Assembly: GCF_003171675.1 (NCBI RefSeq)
Contig: NZ_QFZQ01000001.1
Location: forward strand, 372,001 to 436,000
Reading direction: 5' to 3'
Source: Reichenbachiella versicolor
GTDB taxonomy: Bacteria; Bacteroidota; Bacteroidia; Cytophagales; Cyclobacteriaceae
Length of the DNA stretch: 64,000 nt
Under the pieces are notes generated by a model that was given only the letters and a program-made list of their open reading frames with translations, had not been told where the DNA came from and searched no databases. Within the stretch, counting starts at the first letter, position 1. Every line of letters begins with the position of its first letter. Positions 25,745 to 34,815 of this stretch are shown piece after piece. The translations under genes and the position numbers were made by a program.

Positions 25745-27141
25745 AAAAGGTTTATAGTTAGTTTATTTATTGCTTCAGTGAGACTGGATTCGTTACCAAC
25801 ATTTCCCGGAAAGATAATATAAGGGATTCCTGGGAACTTACTATCGGCAAGTTGTTCCCATACTGGTACCCCTGGGATTAACTGCCCTTTAACTAAAGCT
25901 CGTTTTATTTTAAGACTCTTAGTTGCTAAATCACTAGAGGTAATTCCACCTTTTGCAATAACATATCTTGGCTTTACATCTAAAATTGATACTATGTTGG
26001 TTAAGTATTTTGATACTGTAGAACCTATATCTAAGTTCTTTTCTTTGTTTGAACTAGAAACAAGTTCTCTACTAGTGTAAAGAATAACATCAGTTCCTTG
26101 CTCAATATGATAATCTATTCTTTTGGCTAGTTCCGATTCATTGACTGCTTGATTCTTTAAAAGGTCATTGACGTTGACTTTTATTGGGTGGAGATTTGTG
26201 TTTTTTAAAGTATGATTTAGTTGTTGAGTAGATTTAGGTACATATGATCCTAAAACTATTAATCCGCCATTGGAGTTAGGGCCACATATTTTGTTTGTTA
26301 TAAAATGTGTGTCTTGTTGGGTGAAGGTAGCAATAGTAGATGCTGCTGTCCTAAAAAGTGGAGTTACCTCAGATTGTAATATTGCAAATATGACTTTTTT
26401 TAAGTCATCATAGTTAATTGCATTAACAATACATATGTCACCACTGTTCAGTCGATTTACTTTAGTACATAAAACATCCGTCAATTCGCTTCTTATTTCT
26501 GAGAGAGTCAATGAATGGATTTCTTGAAGCAACTCACCATTATATTTCTCACTCACCCACTTTATTAGTTGACTATTTTTAAAACCAAACACTTTGTCCT
26601 TGGCAAAAGGCGTCAAATGAGCTGGAGTCATTTTTATACCTTCTTTGACATAGTGTATGTCATTAATAGTGTATCTACCACCTTCGAAGAAAGCAGGTAT
26701 CAGAAATTGAACCGCTTTATTCGGTTTAAATACTGTGTTAAGTATGTCAATTTCTAATGGATAATGACCTCTTAAGGTGCTATCAGACCGACTTATGACA
26801 ATGTGTTTTTTTTCAAGTTTTTGTGTAGCCTGTTTTATATTATGGGCTATTTCTAATCCTAGTTTTTTAGCTTGATTTTCGGGAAGGCTGCGGCTATTGG
26901 TCAAAATGTAAAATAGAGGAGTTCCAATTTTTAATTCACTAACAATAGCTTCGAATGTCCATTCAGTGAGAACCGGAATATCATGAACTGTTTGTGTACC
27001 AGTAGGATCGTCATCTAGAACAATAATTACGTCGGCAGATTCTTTGACTGTCTTAAGTAATTGATTGGTTGATGGTAGATCTACCATTTCTGGAAGGTCA
27101 TCAACTAATGATTCATATGTTAGATTTGTTTCAGTCTCCAT
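25741..27141 (-). CDS. Four-carbon acid sugar kinase family protein (DUF1537)
   Basis: 466 residues from the ATG at 27139-27141. An upstream in-frame ATG at 27183 would overlap the cyclase gene by 53 bp and is less likely. The N-terminal substrate-binding domain has D-D-D-P-T-G-T-Q-T (about 43-51) and S-R-S-D-S-T-L-R-G-H. The C-terminal nucleotide-binding domain has V-L-G-S-Y and K-G-G-I-T-S-S-D. Characterised members (OtnK, DtnK) phosphorylate tetronates such as 3-oxo-tetronate or D-threonate. Usual partners PdxA2 or OtnC are not in this operon, so the substrate may differ. It overlaps the cyclase stop by 11 bp and the MFS start by 4 bp. Confidence 0.88.
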   Translation of the reverse strand: METETNLTYESLVDDLPEMVDLPSTNQLLKTVKESADVIIVLDDDPTGTQTVHDIPVLTEWTFEAIVSELKIGTPLFYILTNSRSLPENQAKKLGLEIAHNIKQATQKLEKKHIVISRSDSTLRGHYPLEIDILNTVFKPNKAVQFLIPAFFEGGRYTINDIHYVKEGIKMTPAHLTPFAKDKVFGFKNSQLIKWVSEKYNGELLQEIHSLTLSEIRSELTDVLCTKVNRLNSGDICIVNAINYDDLKKVIFAILQSEVTPLFRTAASTIATFTQQDTHFITNKICGPNSNGGLIVLGSYVPKSTQQLNHTLKNTNLHPIKVNVNDLLKNQAVNESELAKRIDYHIEQGTDVILYTSRELVSSSNKEKNLDIGSTVSKYLTNIVSILDVKPRYVIAKGGITSSDLATKSLKIKRALVKGQLIPGVPVWEQLADSKFPGIPYIIFPGNVGNESSLTEAINKLTINLL

Positions 27142-27787
27142 TTTCTTCAAAGGCAATAACTCTCGCAGGTGCACCGTCACCATTTTCTATTTTTAGTGGA
27201 AGTGCAATTAAGAATACTTCCTTTTTTTTAATTTTATCTAGGTTCTTAAGTCCTTCTAGTATAACAACCTTTCCTCCTAGGAGTATTTGATGAATTTTCG
27301 TTACTTCTTCAATATTTTCAACATCAGCGACAGAAAGCGGTTCTACACCTAAAATTTTTACTTTTTTTTCTACGCACCAAATAGCTAAATCTTCACTGAT
27401 TCTTGGAAGATCTTTTTTGAAGTTAATATCATTCAGTTTATCAGACCATTTGGTACAGATTAAAAGGCCATTTCCACTGGTGAAATTTTTAGCTAGAGTA
27501 CCTAGGCTTTCAATCGTAATAAGCTGTTTTGCTTCCTTAATTTCTACTTCTAATATATCCGCAGAACACATTAAGTTTTCAGGAGTGAAATCATCTATAG
27601 TTTCATTACTTACTCCAAAATGGAAAGGGGAGTCCATATGTGTACCCGCATGAGAGTATATTGATAGTGTTCGTGCATTCCACCCATCTTTTGTCAACGT
27701 TTTAGCAGGCTTTGAGCTAAAACCTACCATTTGATCGTTCAGTGAGTGGGTCAGGTCATGAATGATAAATTTCTCCAGGTCAATCAT
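27131..27787 (-). CDS. Cyclase family hydrolase (kynurenine formamidase-like)
   Basis: 218 residues. The defining metal-binding motif H-A-G-T-H-M-D-S-P-F-H is present at about residues 47-57, as in PF04199. The family includes kynurenine formamidase, isatin hydrolase and several amide or lactone hydrolases. No kynurenine pathway gene is nearby. In this operon a lactonase or ring-opening role on a sugar acid is a plausible inference. It is 4 bp from the end of the dehydrogenase gene and overlaps the kinase start by 11 bp. Confidence 0.85.
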   Translation of the reverse strand: MIDLEKFIIHDLTHSLNDQMVGFSSKPAKTLTKDGWNARTLSIYSHAGTHMDSPFHFGVSNETIDDFTPENLMCSADILEVEIKEAKQLITIESLGTLAKNFTSGNGLLICTKWSDKLNDINFKKDLPRISEDLAIWCVEKKVKILGVEPLSVADVENIEEVTKIHQILLGGKVVILEGLKNLDKIKKKEVFLIALPLKIENGDGAPARVIAFEENGD

Positions 27788-27791
27788 TGGT

Positions 27792-28865
27792 CTATACAGC
27801 CACTTCGGACTCTAATACAGCTGCTATAGTAGCTTTGGTGATATCATCAGTTGTTGCTGTACCTCCAAGGTCTTTAGTTTTAAGTCCGCTCGAGGTCATT
27901 TTATGAATAGCTTTCATGAGATCAGATGCTGCAACGTTTTCACCTAGATGTTCTAGCATCAATGCCCCAGACCAAAATTGTCCTATAGGGTTAGCAATGT
28001 TTTTTCCAGCAATATCTGGTGCTGATCCGTGAATAGGTTCAAACATAGAAGGAAAGTCATTTTCTGGATTAATATTTCCACTGCCTCCCAATCCTAAGCT
28101 ACCCATAATTGCTCCCCCAAGATCAGAAAGTATATCGCCAATCATGTTGGTTGTTAATATTACATCAAATACTTCAGGATGAAGCACGAAACTAGCTGAA
28201 GCATTGTCTACATACATTTTTTGATATTCTACATCAGGATATTCTTGAGCAACTTCTTCGATTACTCTATCCCAATAAGATAAAGTATGAATTAGGGTAT
28301 TAGACTTCGTTACATTAGTAAGTTTTTTTCTTCTCTTTTGAGCTAGCCTGAAAGCGTAATGGGCTACTCTGGTAGTACCTTGCCTAGTGAAAAGTGCAGT
28401 TTCTGTAGCAAAACCTTCAGGTGAGTCAGGGTACATCTGACGACCGTTTTGAACGAATTCACCCTCATTATTTTCTCTTATGATAACAAAGTCAATATCC
28501 TTTTTACCTTTTGAAGCAAGGGGACTGGCTATTCCATCCCATAAATGAACTGGCCTAAGGTTAACATATTGTTTGAAGTTGGTACGCATGAAATTAGTAT
28601 AAAGCTTGAATGGTAAAGTATCGTCTACTTCAGGAAGTCCAACCGCTCCAAAATAAATAGCATCGTACTTTTTCAAGGTGTCTAAACCATCTTCTGGAAG
28701 GAAGTGGCCATGATCCTTGTAGTATTGAGCTCCATAGTGGTAGGTGTCAAAGTTCATTTCAAAACCATGTTTCTTTGAAATTTCTATAAGAACCTCTACT
28801 CCTGCAGGTACGATTTCGTTTCCGATTCCATCACCATTGACAGCTGCTATTTTATAACTTTTCAT
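27792..28865 (-). CDS. Tartrate / D-malate-type beta-decarboxylating dehydrogenase (isocitrate/isopropylmalate DH family)
   Basis: 357 residues. The family start G-D-G-I-G-N-E-I, the R-E-N-N-E-G-E-F motif and the metal/NAD region T-T-N-M-I-G-D-I-L-S-D-L-G-G are visible. The last contains the conserved aspartates, and G-S-A-P-D-I-A-G-K follows. The short R-E-N-N-E-G-E form and overall length fit the TtuC/DmlA subgroup better than LeuB or Icd. These enzymes use NAD+ and Mn2+ or Mg2+ to oxidise and decarboxylate tartrate, D-malate or 3-isopropylmalate. First gene of the operon, with 231 bp upstream before the next gene on this strand ends. Confidence 0.85.
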   Translation of the reverse strand: MKSYKIAAVNGDGIGNEIVPAGVEVLIEISKKHGFEMNFDTYHYGAQYYKDHGHFLPEDGLDTLKKYDAIYFGAVGLPEVDDTLPFKLYTNFMRTNFKQYVNLRPVHLWDGIASPLASKGKKDIDFVIIRENNEGEFVQNGRQMYPDSPEGFATETALFTRQGTTRVAHYAFRLAQKRRKKLTNVTKSNTLIHTLSYWDRVIEEVAQEYPDVEYQKMYVDNASASFVLHPEVFDVILTTNMIGDILSDLGGAIMGSLGLGGSGNINPENDFPSMFEPIHGSAPDIAGKNIANPIGQFWSGALMLEHLGENVAASDLMKAIHKMTSSGLKTKDLGGTATTDDITKATIAAVLESEVAV

Positions 28866-28978
28866 GATTGAGTTTTATCTAATATTTTAACTTAGGTAAA
28901 TCTATTAAATGTATAATGAATTCAAAATAATAATTAAGTTCATCCTATTAAATTAGTTAATTGATCATAGGTATAGAA

Positions 28979-29003
28979 CAAAAAAGGCTGAATTAAATCA
29001 GCC
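28979..29003 (-). terminator. Rho-independent terminator of the FISUMP gene
   Basis: On the minus strand GGCTGA pairs with TCAGCC around a 6-nt loop (28986-29003 on the + strand) and is followed by TTTTTT. It lies about 95 bp past the stop of the FISUMP-domain gene and upstream of the dehydrogenase operon, separating the two transcription units. Confidence 0.8.
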
Positions 29004-29096
29004 AAATGAGATGTAACACTTAAAGTGTGTAATGCTTTAAAATTTATATTAGAGTAGAGGGCATCAATAATGAGCTATCATCGGTACAATGAAATA

Positions 29097-29684
29097 TTAT
29101 TTATAGTCTTTTACACATCTAACGCTATTATGGTGCGATTCATCAACATGGTCATCTGTTATATAATCTACACCCGAATGAATAGTTATGGTACCAGGGT
29201 TAGTAGCTGCATGTGTGTCCCTTTTCCAATAATAACCATCTACACCAATATCTATATAAGCTCCATTAGGTTCACCAAAACCAGCTGGCTTCAAGGCTAG
29301 TCCACTTTCTCCTCCTTCCTTAATTGCAGGACCTGTTTTCATTTTGCCTCCATATTTCTTCATGACCAGCTCCCATTCAAAAGTTAAAGGGAGATGCCAA
29401 CCAGGAGGGCATGCTTCCATAGCAGCTCTCCAACTATATAGTCGCCCAAATACATTACAATACTCTGGGTAGTCGTTATAACAAAAAGACTCCTTAGTTT
29501 CATAATTAAGGTTGGTACTCATCCACTCAAGGACACTTTCTATTCCATCATCAGTTTTTACTTCCATCAATACGGTTTCATATTCCTCACCGTCACGAGG
29601 GTCATAAAAAACACTAGTCATATCTTGAGCTTGACTGATATAGATCAAGTTCAACAGAAAGATCGTTGCTAGAAAACGCTTCAT
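29097..29684 (-). CDS. Secreted FISUMP-domain protein
   Basis: 195 residues. A signal peptide ends near residue 19 (S-Q-A-Q). The motifs W-M-S-T-N-L-N-Y, N-V-F-G-R-L-Y-S-W-R-A-A-M, C-P-P-G-W-H-L-P and the terminal S-V-R-C-V-K-D match the Fibrobacter succinogenes major paralogous domain, found mostly in Fibrobacterota and Bacteroidota and of unknown function. It starts 9 bp after the RHS-like gene and is probably cotranscribed with it. A terminator follows. Confidence 0.88.
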   Translation of the reverse strand: MKRFLATIFLLNLIYISQAQDMTSVFYDPRDGEEYETVLMEVKTDDGIESVLEWMSTNLNYETKESFCYNDYPEYCNVFGRLYSWRAAMEACPPGWHLPLTFEWELVMKKYGGKMKTGPAIKEGGESGLALKPAGFGEPNGAYIDIGVDGYYWKRDTHAATNPGTITIHSGVDYITDDHVDESHHNSVRCVKDYK

Positions 29685-29693
29685 AATAAGGTG

Positions 29694-31523
29694 CTAAAAT
29701 TTATGTCCGTTAAAAAGAACGCCAGATTTGATACGGACATTGTCATAATGTACTGTATGGTTTCCAGAAGTCTTATGTCCATAGCCATGATGGTCATGAC
29801 TGTAATGAGAGATGATTAATTGTCCTCCTTCTACATCATTAATTTTATAATAAAAGTCTTTATATAGGTCTTTTTTAGGATAATGCTCTATTATGCTTTT
29901 AATTCTTAAACCTCCAAACAGAAAAGGTTTTATATGGTGAGAATAATTGCTCTCTTTCATTTTAGTAGTATAATGACTTGATATTTCATCACTTACTGTA
30001 TTAAACTCTTGATGGTCATAATAAAATTCGGTCTTTCTACCTCCCACATAATTTATTTTACTCAGTACGCCTTCTTGGATATTTTCAAGAGAATAATGTT
30101 TAGTCTTACCATCTTCATGTAGGACATTTTCGGGTTGACTGTAGTTATAAAAGTCTGATGGAGTAATGTTATGAGGGTCTTCTTCTCCATTATAAAACCC
30201 CCATAAATCTCTTGCATGGCTTTCTTTGGAAGGAAGTCCTTTGGTGATTTTATACTCAAAAGCCATCTTTCTAACTTTCTTAGTTTCTATAGTAAGACTG
30301 TCAAGCTTTAACCTTCGATGCAAATATCCTAAACTTTCAGTTTGACTTGCTTTGTACATAGAGTAGTTCATTTTACTACTAGCAATAATATTTCCATTTT
30401 GTTTTACTACAATACTATCAAGCTGTTGTCTTCCATAGCCAATACTTTGTTTTTGAGCTGTTCTTGTAGAAATGTTTTCAGGAGGGCGCATATGCTCTTG
30501 TTCACTCTTATGAAATGTGGCCTCATACTCACCACAAGAGATTGATTTGGGATAAATGTCCTGATGGATATTGATTGAATTGATTTGAACATTTTCAATA
30601 TCTTCAGGAAAGCAATATGATGAATAGTGGACATCCCAAACATCGCCGTCATTTATATTCATTTTTTGATAAGCTCCTTCACTTATGTATGTGGACAAAC
30701 CATCCACAGATGTATCATATTTGAAAGACGCAATAGCTCCATTTGGCGAAACTACTTTATCAAGATACCAAGAGGTGGTAGCTATATGCTTAATGTGATC
30801 AAATTTGGCAGAATGTGATTCATACTTATAATCTAAATAATAGTTGTGGTTGGTAGTGATTTCACGAGTTTTAAATTGGTAGATAAATCCCCTAGATTCC
30901 TTAAACGTCCAGGAATTCTCTTTCAAATTAAATGTCGCAGTCATGTTTCTAGGTGAAATGATTTCAATAGAAATAGATTTAGAATTGGGATCATGATCGG
31001 GAGTGAGAAAAAACTTTCCTTTCATTCCAAGAATATTGAAAAAGAAAATATCTGGATCAGAATCAATTTCCCCTGCACACACCTTAGTGTGGAATTCTAC
31101 ATTTTCATTTTCATTACAGTCTTCAAAACATGGTTTAATATGTTCAAAAGGGTATCCTTTTGCATTAGTAGCCTCTTTTTCATCTACTATTCCTAAATCA
31201 TTTTCTCCTCGAATTATGCGCGTAATTACACCTCCGGCATCTAAATACCATCCAAGTCCTGCCCAACTAGCTTCTTCTTCAACCTTAATTCCAATAGCAT
31301 GATAGTTCATGCTGATGGGGATAAATAGGTCATCATTAATGAGAGTTCTGATCGGAAACTTGATTTTAGGAATGCCATATGGAATACCCACAGGATGATC
31401 ACAGTATTTAATTAATGCCGTTGAATTGAAAGAAGGTGGAATTACTTTGTCAATTCTAAGTTGAGCAATACTGCTATTGTAAATAATCAGTAAAGCGAAT
31501 GCAAGCAGGTGTGTTCTTTTCAT
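29694..31523 (-). CDS. RHS-type N-terminal domain protein without YD repeats
   Basis: 609 residues. A signal peptide ends near residue 20. The region at about 25-110, with P-S-F-N-S-T-A-L, G-I-P-K-I-K-F-P-I, I-P-I-S-M-N-Y-H-A-I-G-I-K-V and E-E-A-S-W-A-G-L-G-W-Y-L-D-A-G-G-V-I-T-R, matches the N terminus of Bacteroidota RHS proteins that normally exceed 1000 residues. Here the protein stops at about 609 with no YD repeats, no core DPxGR motif and no toxin tip. It could be a 5' remnant of a longer RHS gene or a free-standing shell protein. The downstream FISUMP gene is 9 bp away. Confidence 0.78.
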   Translation of the reverse strand: MKRTHLLAFALLIIYNSSIAQLRIDKVIPPSFNSTALIKYCDHPVGIPYGIPKIKFPIRTLINDDLFIPISMNYHAIGIKVEEEASWAGLGWYLDAGGVITRIIRGENDLGIVDEKEATNAKGYPFEHIKPCFEDCNENENVEFHTKVCAGEIDSDPDIFFFNILGMKGKFFLTPDHDPNSKSISIEIISPRNMTATFNLKENSWTFKESRGFIYQFKTREITTNHNYYLDYKYESHSAKFDHIKHIATTSWYLDKVVSPNGAIASFKYDTSVDGLSTYISEGAYQKMNINDGDVWDVHYSSYCFPEDIENVQINSINIHQDIYPKSISCGEYEATFHKSEQEHMRPPENISTRTAQKQSIGYGRQQLDSIVVKQNGNIIASSKMNYSMYKASQTESLGYLHRRLKLDSLTIETKKVRKMAFEYKITKGLPSKESHARDLWGFYNGEEDPHNITPSDFYNYSQPENVLHEDGKTKHYSLENIQEGVLSKINYVGGRKTEFYYDHQEFNTVSDEISSHYTTKMKESNYSHHIKPFLFGGLRIKSIIEHYPKKDLYKDFYYKINDVEGGQLIISHYSHDHHGYGHKTSGNHTVHYDNVRIKSGVLFNGHKF

Positions 31524-31614
31524 ATATTCTATTCTATGCCTGTGAAAATTGACTGAATAGTGCTTAAAATTCGAATATAGAAAGATTTTATAGGATTAGG
31601 GTAGGGCTGTAAAC

Positions 31615-31641
31615 AAAAAAGCCTCAGTCATAGACCGAGGC
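31615..31641 (-). terminator. Rho-independent terminator of the OmpA/TPR lipoprotein gene
   Basis: The minus-strand transcript forms a GCCTC/GAGGC plus GTC/GAC stem with one mismatch (31621-31641) followed directly by TTTTTT. It sits 25 bp past the stop of the lipoprotein gene. Confidence 0.8.
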
Positions 31642-31665
31642 TTCTTCATTCAAATGATAAGTATC

Positions 31666-33438
31666 TTAGTTTAATGCAGTAGCCAGCTGAGAAGCGAATT
31701 CTCTGAATTCTAAATCAGCTAGTGCTTTTTCCTTCAATGAAGGATCTTTTTCAACTGCAGTTTTCAAATTCTTAACTAACTCCTCTGCTTTACCTTCTCT
31801 AGCAGCAGTAACTGCTTTAGCATAGTAAGCTTTGGTGAACTCACTGTCAAGTTCAATAGCAGAATCGAATCCTGTATTAGCGTTGTCATAATCTTTCTTT
31901 AAAAGAGCAGCTAAACCTTTGTTGAAAGCAACCTTAGTAGTTTCCTGAGCTCCATTCAATGAAGCACTGGCAGATGTATAGTCACCTAGTTTGATCTCAA
32001 TAGAACCTTTAACACCATAAAGGTCTGCTTGGTGTGATCCAGCACCTGCTGCTAATGCACCAGTTACTGCGTCGTAAGCCTGAGCCTTGTCTCCTTGTAA
32101 AACTAGTGCTGAAGCTTTATTAGCTTGAACTTCAACAGCATTTTCTTTTTGTGCAGCGATGTCAAGTTGAGCGATAGCTTTTTCTATTAGAGAAGTCTTT
32201 TCAGATCCTTCTGCCATTTTAGCTTTCTCGATGTACACAGCACCTAAGTTGTTATGAGCAACCCAGCTAGCTTCTTGCTTAGTAGCAGCCATATAAATAG
32301 CTTCTTTTTCATCAAGATCAGGAGTCAAAGTTGCAGCAAATAATAATTCAGGAGTGCTTAAAGCAGCTGTAGTATCTTCAGCTACGATCTGCTTAGCTAG
32401 TGCAGCAATTTCCGCGTTAGTTTTCTTTTCGATTACGGTAAGTACTTCTGTTTTAGCAGCTCTTAAACCTGGGTAAATATCTTTGAAAATAGCATTGTAT
32501 GAATCAAGCTTCTGAAGAGCTTTTTCTTTGTCTTCGAAAGTACCTTGACCATTTACCACTTTTACAATCTCAGACTTTTGTTCATCTGAAACACCTTCGT
32601 ATGCGTCTAACTTAGTTTTGAACTCAGTCCAATCTTCTACAACAGGCTTCAAAATGAACTCGATAGAGTCGGCCATTCCTTTGTAGTCATACTTTCTCAT
32701 TTGAGCTCTGTAGTACTTCTCAATAGCTTTAGCTCTGCTTTCAGAAAGACCAGTGTTGACTGTTTCAGATCCCTCAGGAGAGTGAGTACCAGTGATTGTT
32801 ACTGTTCTTGTTACATTTTTGTCAGCTATAAATGCAGAAAATTCTTTTCCTTTTGAACCGCTTTTCTCAGACCACTTTAATACTGACGATCCTCTGTCGA
32901 AGTAGAATTCAACATTAGTTGGCTCAAGTTCTTCCTCATCAGTGTAACCTGAAGCAGCATATGCAGCATACACTACATCTTCAACCATCAAAGATGTTAC
33001 AATTAATCCTTTTGCCATTGGCTTTCTAGCGGTGCTTTTATTTTCACCTTTAGGATCTACAGCCATTCCGATCACTTCTAAGTCTCCATTCTGCATTCCG
33101 TCTGCATAAGCAAAACTGAATGATTGCTCTTTTTTAGAAGTAGTTGTCTTGCTTTCTGGGAAATCAGAAGCATCAAATGTCATTTTTCCAACTTCTAGAT
33201 CAGATTCTCCATACTTGTAATAATTAGTTACTATGAAAGAATAACCTTCAGGTAACATTTTAGCAGGCAATACTGCAGAAGCAGAATACTTTATAGAGTC
33301 GCCATGAAGTTCCAAAGGACTAGGGACAATGTCTAACTGCTGCTGCTCAGCTAGTTTTATCATTTTATTCAGGGAACTACACCCCGATAAAAGAACTAAG
33401 CCAGTTAAGGCAGCTAGTAGGAAATTTGATTTTCTCAT
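31666..33438 (-). CDS. OmpA-like / TPR outer-membrane lipoprotein
   Basis: 590 residues. The lipobox L-L-S-G-C places the lipidated Cys near residue 20. An N-terminal beta-rich region (about 40-170) is followed by an OmpA-like segment (V-E-F-Y-F-D-R-G-S-S then T-I-T-G-T-H-S-P-E-G-S-E then L-S-E-S-R-A-K-A-I, about 175-245). A helical region and TPR-like repeats occupy about 340-585 (A-x2-N-L-G-A-V-Y, N-K-G-L-A-A-L-L-K-K-D-Y-D-N-A). The OmpA segment has T-H-S-P-E-G where canonical proteins have H-T-D-x2-G, so peptidoglycan binding is doubtful. Similar lipoproteins accompany envelope assembly or motility complexes in the phylum; the role here is not known. Confidence 0.82.
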   Translation of the reverse strand: MRKSNFLLAALTGLVLLSGCSSLNKMIKLAEQQQLDIVPSPLELHGDSIKYSASAVLPAKMLPEGYSFIVTNYYKYGESDLEVGKMTFDASDFPESKTTTSKKEQSFSFAYADGMQNGDLEVIGMAVDPKGENKSTARKPMAKGLIVTSLMVEDVVYAAYAASGYTDEEELEPTNVEFYFDRGSSVLKWSEKSGSKGKEFSAFIADKNVTRTVTITGTHSPEGSETVNTGLSESRAKAIEKYYRAQMRKYDYKGMADSIEFILKPVVEDWTEFKTKLDAYEGVSDEQKSEIVKVVNGQGTFEDKEKALQKLDSYNAIFKDIYPGLRAAKTEVLTVIEKKTNAEIAALAKQIVAEDTTAALSTPELLFAATLTPDLDEKEAIYMAATKQEASWVAHNNLGAVYIEKAKMAEGSEKTSLIEKAIAQLDIAAQKENAVEVQANKASALVLQGDKAQAYDAVTGALAAGAGSHQADLYGVKGSIEIKLGDYTSASASLNGAQETTKVAFNKGLAALLKKDYDNANTGFDSAIELDSEFTKAYYAKAVTAAREGKAEELVKNLKTAVEKDPSLKEKALADLEFREFASQLATALN

Positions 33439-33576
33439 TTGAATAAATGTTTTAAAATAGATATAACTTTTGGTACTTATATTCGAAATAATGGCAATAA
33501 TAGGTAAAAAACTAGTATCTGCTAAAAAACTAACATCATATTTAGAATTGCATCGAATCGATTAAATTTGCATTGT

Positions 33577-33792
33577 ATGAAAGGGTTACAGGATTTTTTT
33601 GAAAAATATGCCTTTGGTGTTTGTACCAAACTCGGCGAAAAACTAAGGATTCCAACTTCTAGTATCCGGTTATTTTTTATTTATCTCTCTTTTATGACTT
33701 TCGGATCACCTCTTCTAATTTATTTAATGCTTGCTTTTATGATTAATATCAGAAAGCATGTTAGAAGAAGATACTCTCTTTGGTATTATTAA
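33577..33792 (+). CDS. Small PspC-domain membrane protein
   Basis: 71 residues from the ATG at 33577; an in-frame TTG lies three codons upstream. It looks like one PspC unit: V-C-T-K-L-G-E-K-L-R-I-P-T-S-S-I-R-L-F-F-I-Y, then a hydrophobic helix (G-S-P-L-L-I-Y-L-M-L-A-F) and a basic tail. PspC proteins are inner-membrane stress sensors in enterobacteria; short stand-alone forms are common in Bacteroidota and uncharacterised. It sits 49 bp before accA on the same strand. Confidence 0.75.
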   Translation: MKGLQDFFEKYAFGVCTKLGEKLRIPTSSIRLFFIYLSFMTFGSPLLIYLMLAFMINIRKHVRRRYSLWYY

Positions 33793-33795
33793 ATC

Positions 33796-33828
33796 TTTAC
33801 GCTTATTAAAGTATAATATGTAGGTTTG
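33796..33828 (+). promoter_or_regulatory. Possible Bacteroidota-type promoter of accA
   Basis: TAGGTTTG at 33821-33828 matches the Bacteroidota -7 element TAnnTTTG. TTTA at 33796-33799, about 21 nt upstream, is a weak -33 candidate. The ATG of accA is 13 bp downstream, giving a very short leader. It could also be chance. Confidence 0.35.
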
Positions 33829-33841
33829 CGCACCTATAAGA

Positions 33842-34798
33842 ATGGCACAACATATGTTATTAGAATTCGAGAAACCGATTGCTGAGTTAGAGGAGAAATT
33901 GGCAGATATGAAGGCACTAGCGTCTTCAGATGATAAGGAGTTGAGTAAAGCTGTAATCACTCTTGAAAATAAGATTCAGAAGTTAAAAGAAGAGACTTTT
34001 GCAAATCTTACAAGGTGGCAAAGGGTTCAATTATCTCGTCATCCTGAGAGACCATACACACTTGACTACATCTATGAGATTACAGATGATTTTGTAGAAA
34101 TCTTTGGAGATAGATCTGTTAAGGATGATAAAGCAATGGTAGGCGGTTTTGGGGCTATAGATGGTCAAACTTTTATGATCATTGGTCAGCAAAAAGGAAG
34201 AAATACAAAGCAAAGACAAATAAGAAATTTCGGGATGGCAAATCCTGAAGGATATAGAAAAGCGCTTCGATTAATGAAGATGGCTGAAAAATTCGGTAAG
34301 CCAATTGTTTGTTTAATTGATACTCCAGGTGCTTTCCCAGGATTAGAAGCAGAAGAGAGGGGGCAAGGAGAGGCTATTGCAAGAAATATCCAAGAGATGT
34401 TTATGCTTAAAGTTCCAGTAATCTGTATAATAATCGGAGAAGGAGCTTCAGGAGGAGCATTGGGTATAGCAATAGGAGATAAAGTGTTGATGATGGAAAA
34501 TACTTGGTATTCAGTTATTTCTCCAGAGTCATGTTCTTCTATACTTTGGAGAAGTTGGGAATTTAAAGAACAAGCCGCAGAAGCCTTGAAATTAACAGCT
34601 AGCGATATGATGAAGAATGGTTTGATTGATGGCGTAATCAAAGAACCAGTAGGAGGAGCACATAATGATATGAAGGCTGCTTCATCAGAATTGAAGAAAA
34701 CTATTCTAGAGTCGTTTAAAGAATTAAATGATATCTCAGTAGAAAAGCGAATTGAAGAACGTATCGCTAAGTTTAGTGATATGGGCTCTTACGCTTAA
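33842..34798 (+). CDS. accA: Acetyl-CoA carboxylase carboxyltransferase subunit alpha
   Basis: 318 residues, the standard length. The coiled N terminus (F-E-K-P-I-A-E-L-E), the [11 protein letters not shown] motif and the [11 protein letters not shown] and [10 protein letters not shown] blocks identify AccA. With AccD it transfers CO2 from carboxybiotin to acetyl-CoA, the first step of fatty acid synthesis. Gram-positive-type zinc cysteines are absent, as expected for alpha. It is followed after 17 bp by a PlsC-type acyltransferase gene, so fatty acid and phospholipid synthesis genes may share a transcript. Confidence 0.96.
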   Translation: MAQHMLLEFEKPIAELEEKLADMKALASSDDKELSKAVITLENKIQKLKEETFANLTRWQRVQLSRHPERPYTLDYIYEITDDFVEIFGDRSVKDDKAMVGGFGAIDGQTFMIIGQQKGRNTKQRQIRNFGMANPEGYRKALRLMKMAEKFGKPIVCLIDTPGAFPGLEAEERGQGEAIARNIQEMFMLKVPVICIIIGEGASGGALGIAIGDKVLMMENTWYSVISPESCSSILWRSWEFKEQAAEALKLTASDMMKNGLIDGVIKEPVGGAHNDMKAASSELKKTILESFKELNDISVEKRIEERIAKFSDMGSYA

Positions 34799-34815
34799 TA
34801 AAATAGTTATGAACG

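Noticed and set aside
25741-27183. Longer start for the DUF1537 kinase at 27183
   Set aside because: It would overlap the cyclase gene by 53 bp; the ATG at 27141 gives a short coupled overlap and a normal N terminus.
34186-34641. 151-codon frame opposite accA
   Set aside because: It lies wholly inside a well-conserved accA and has no family features.
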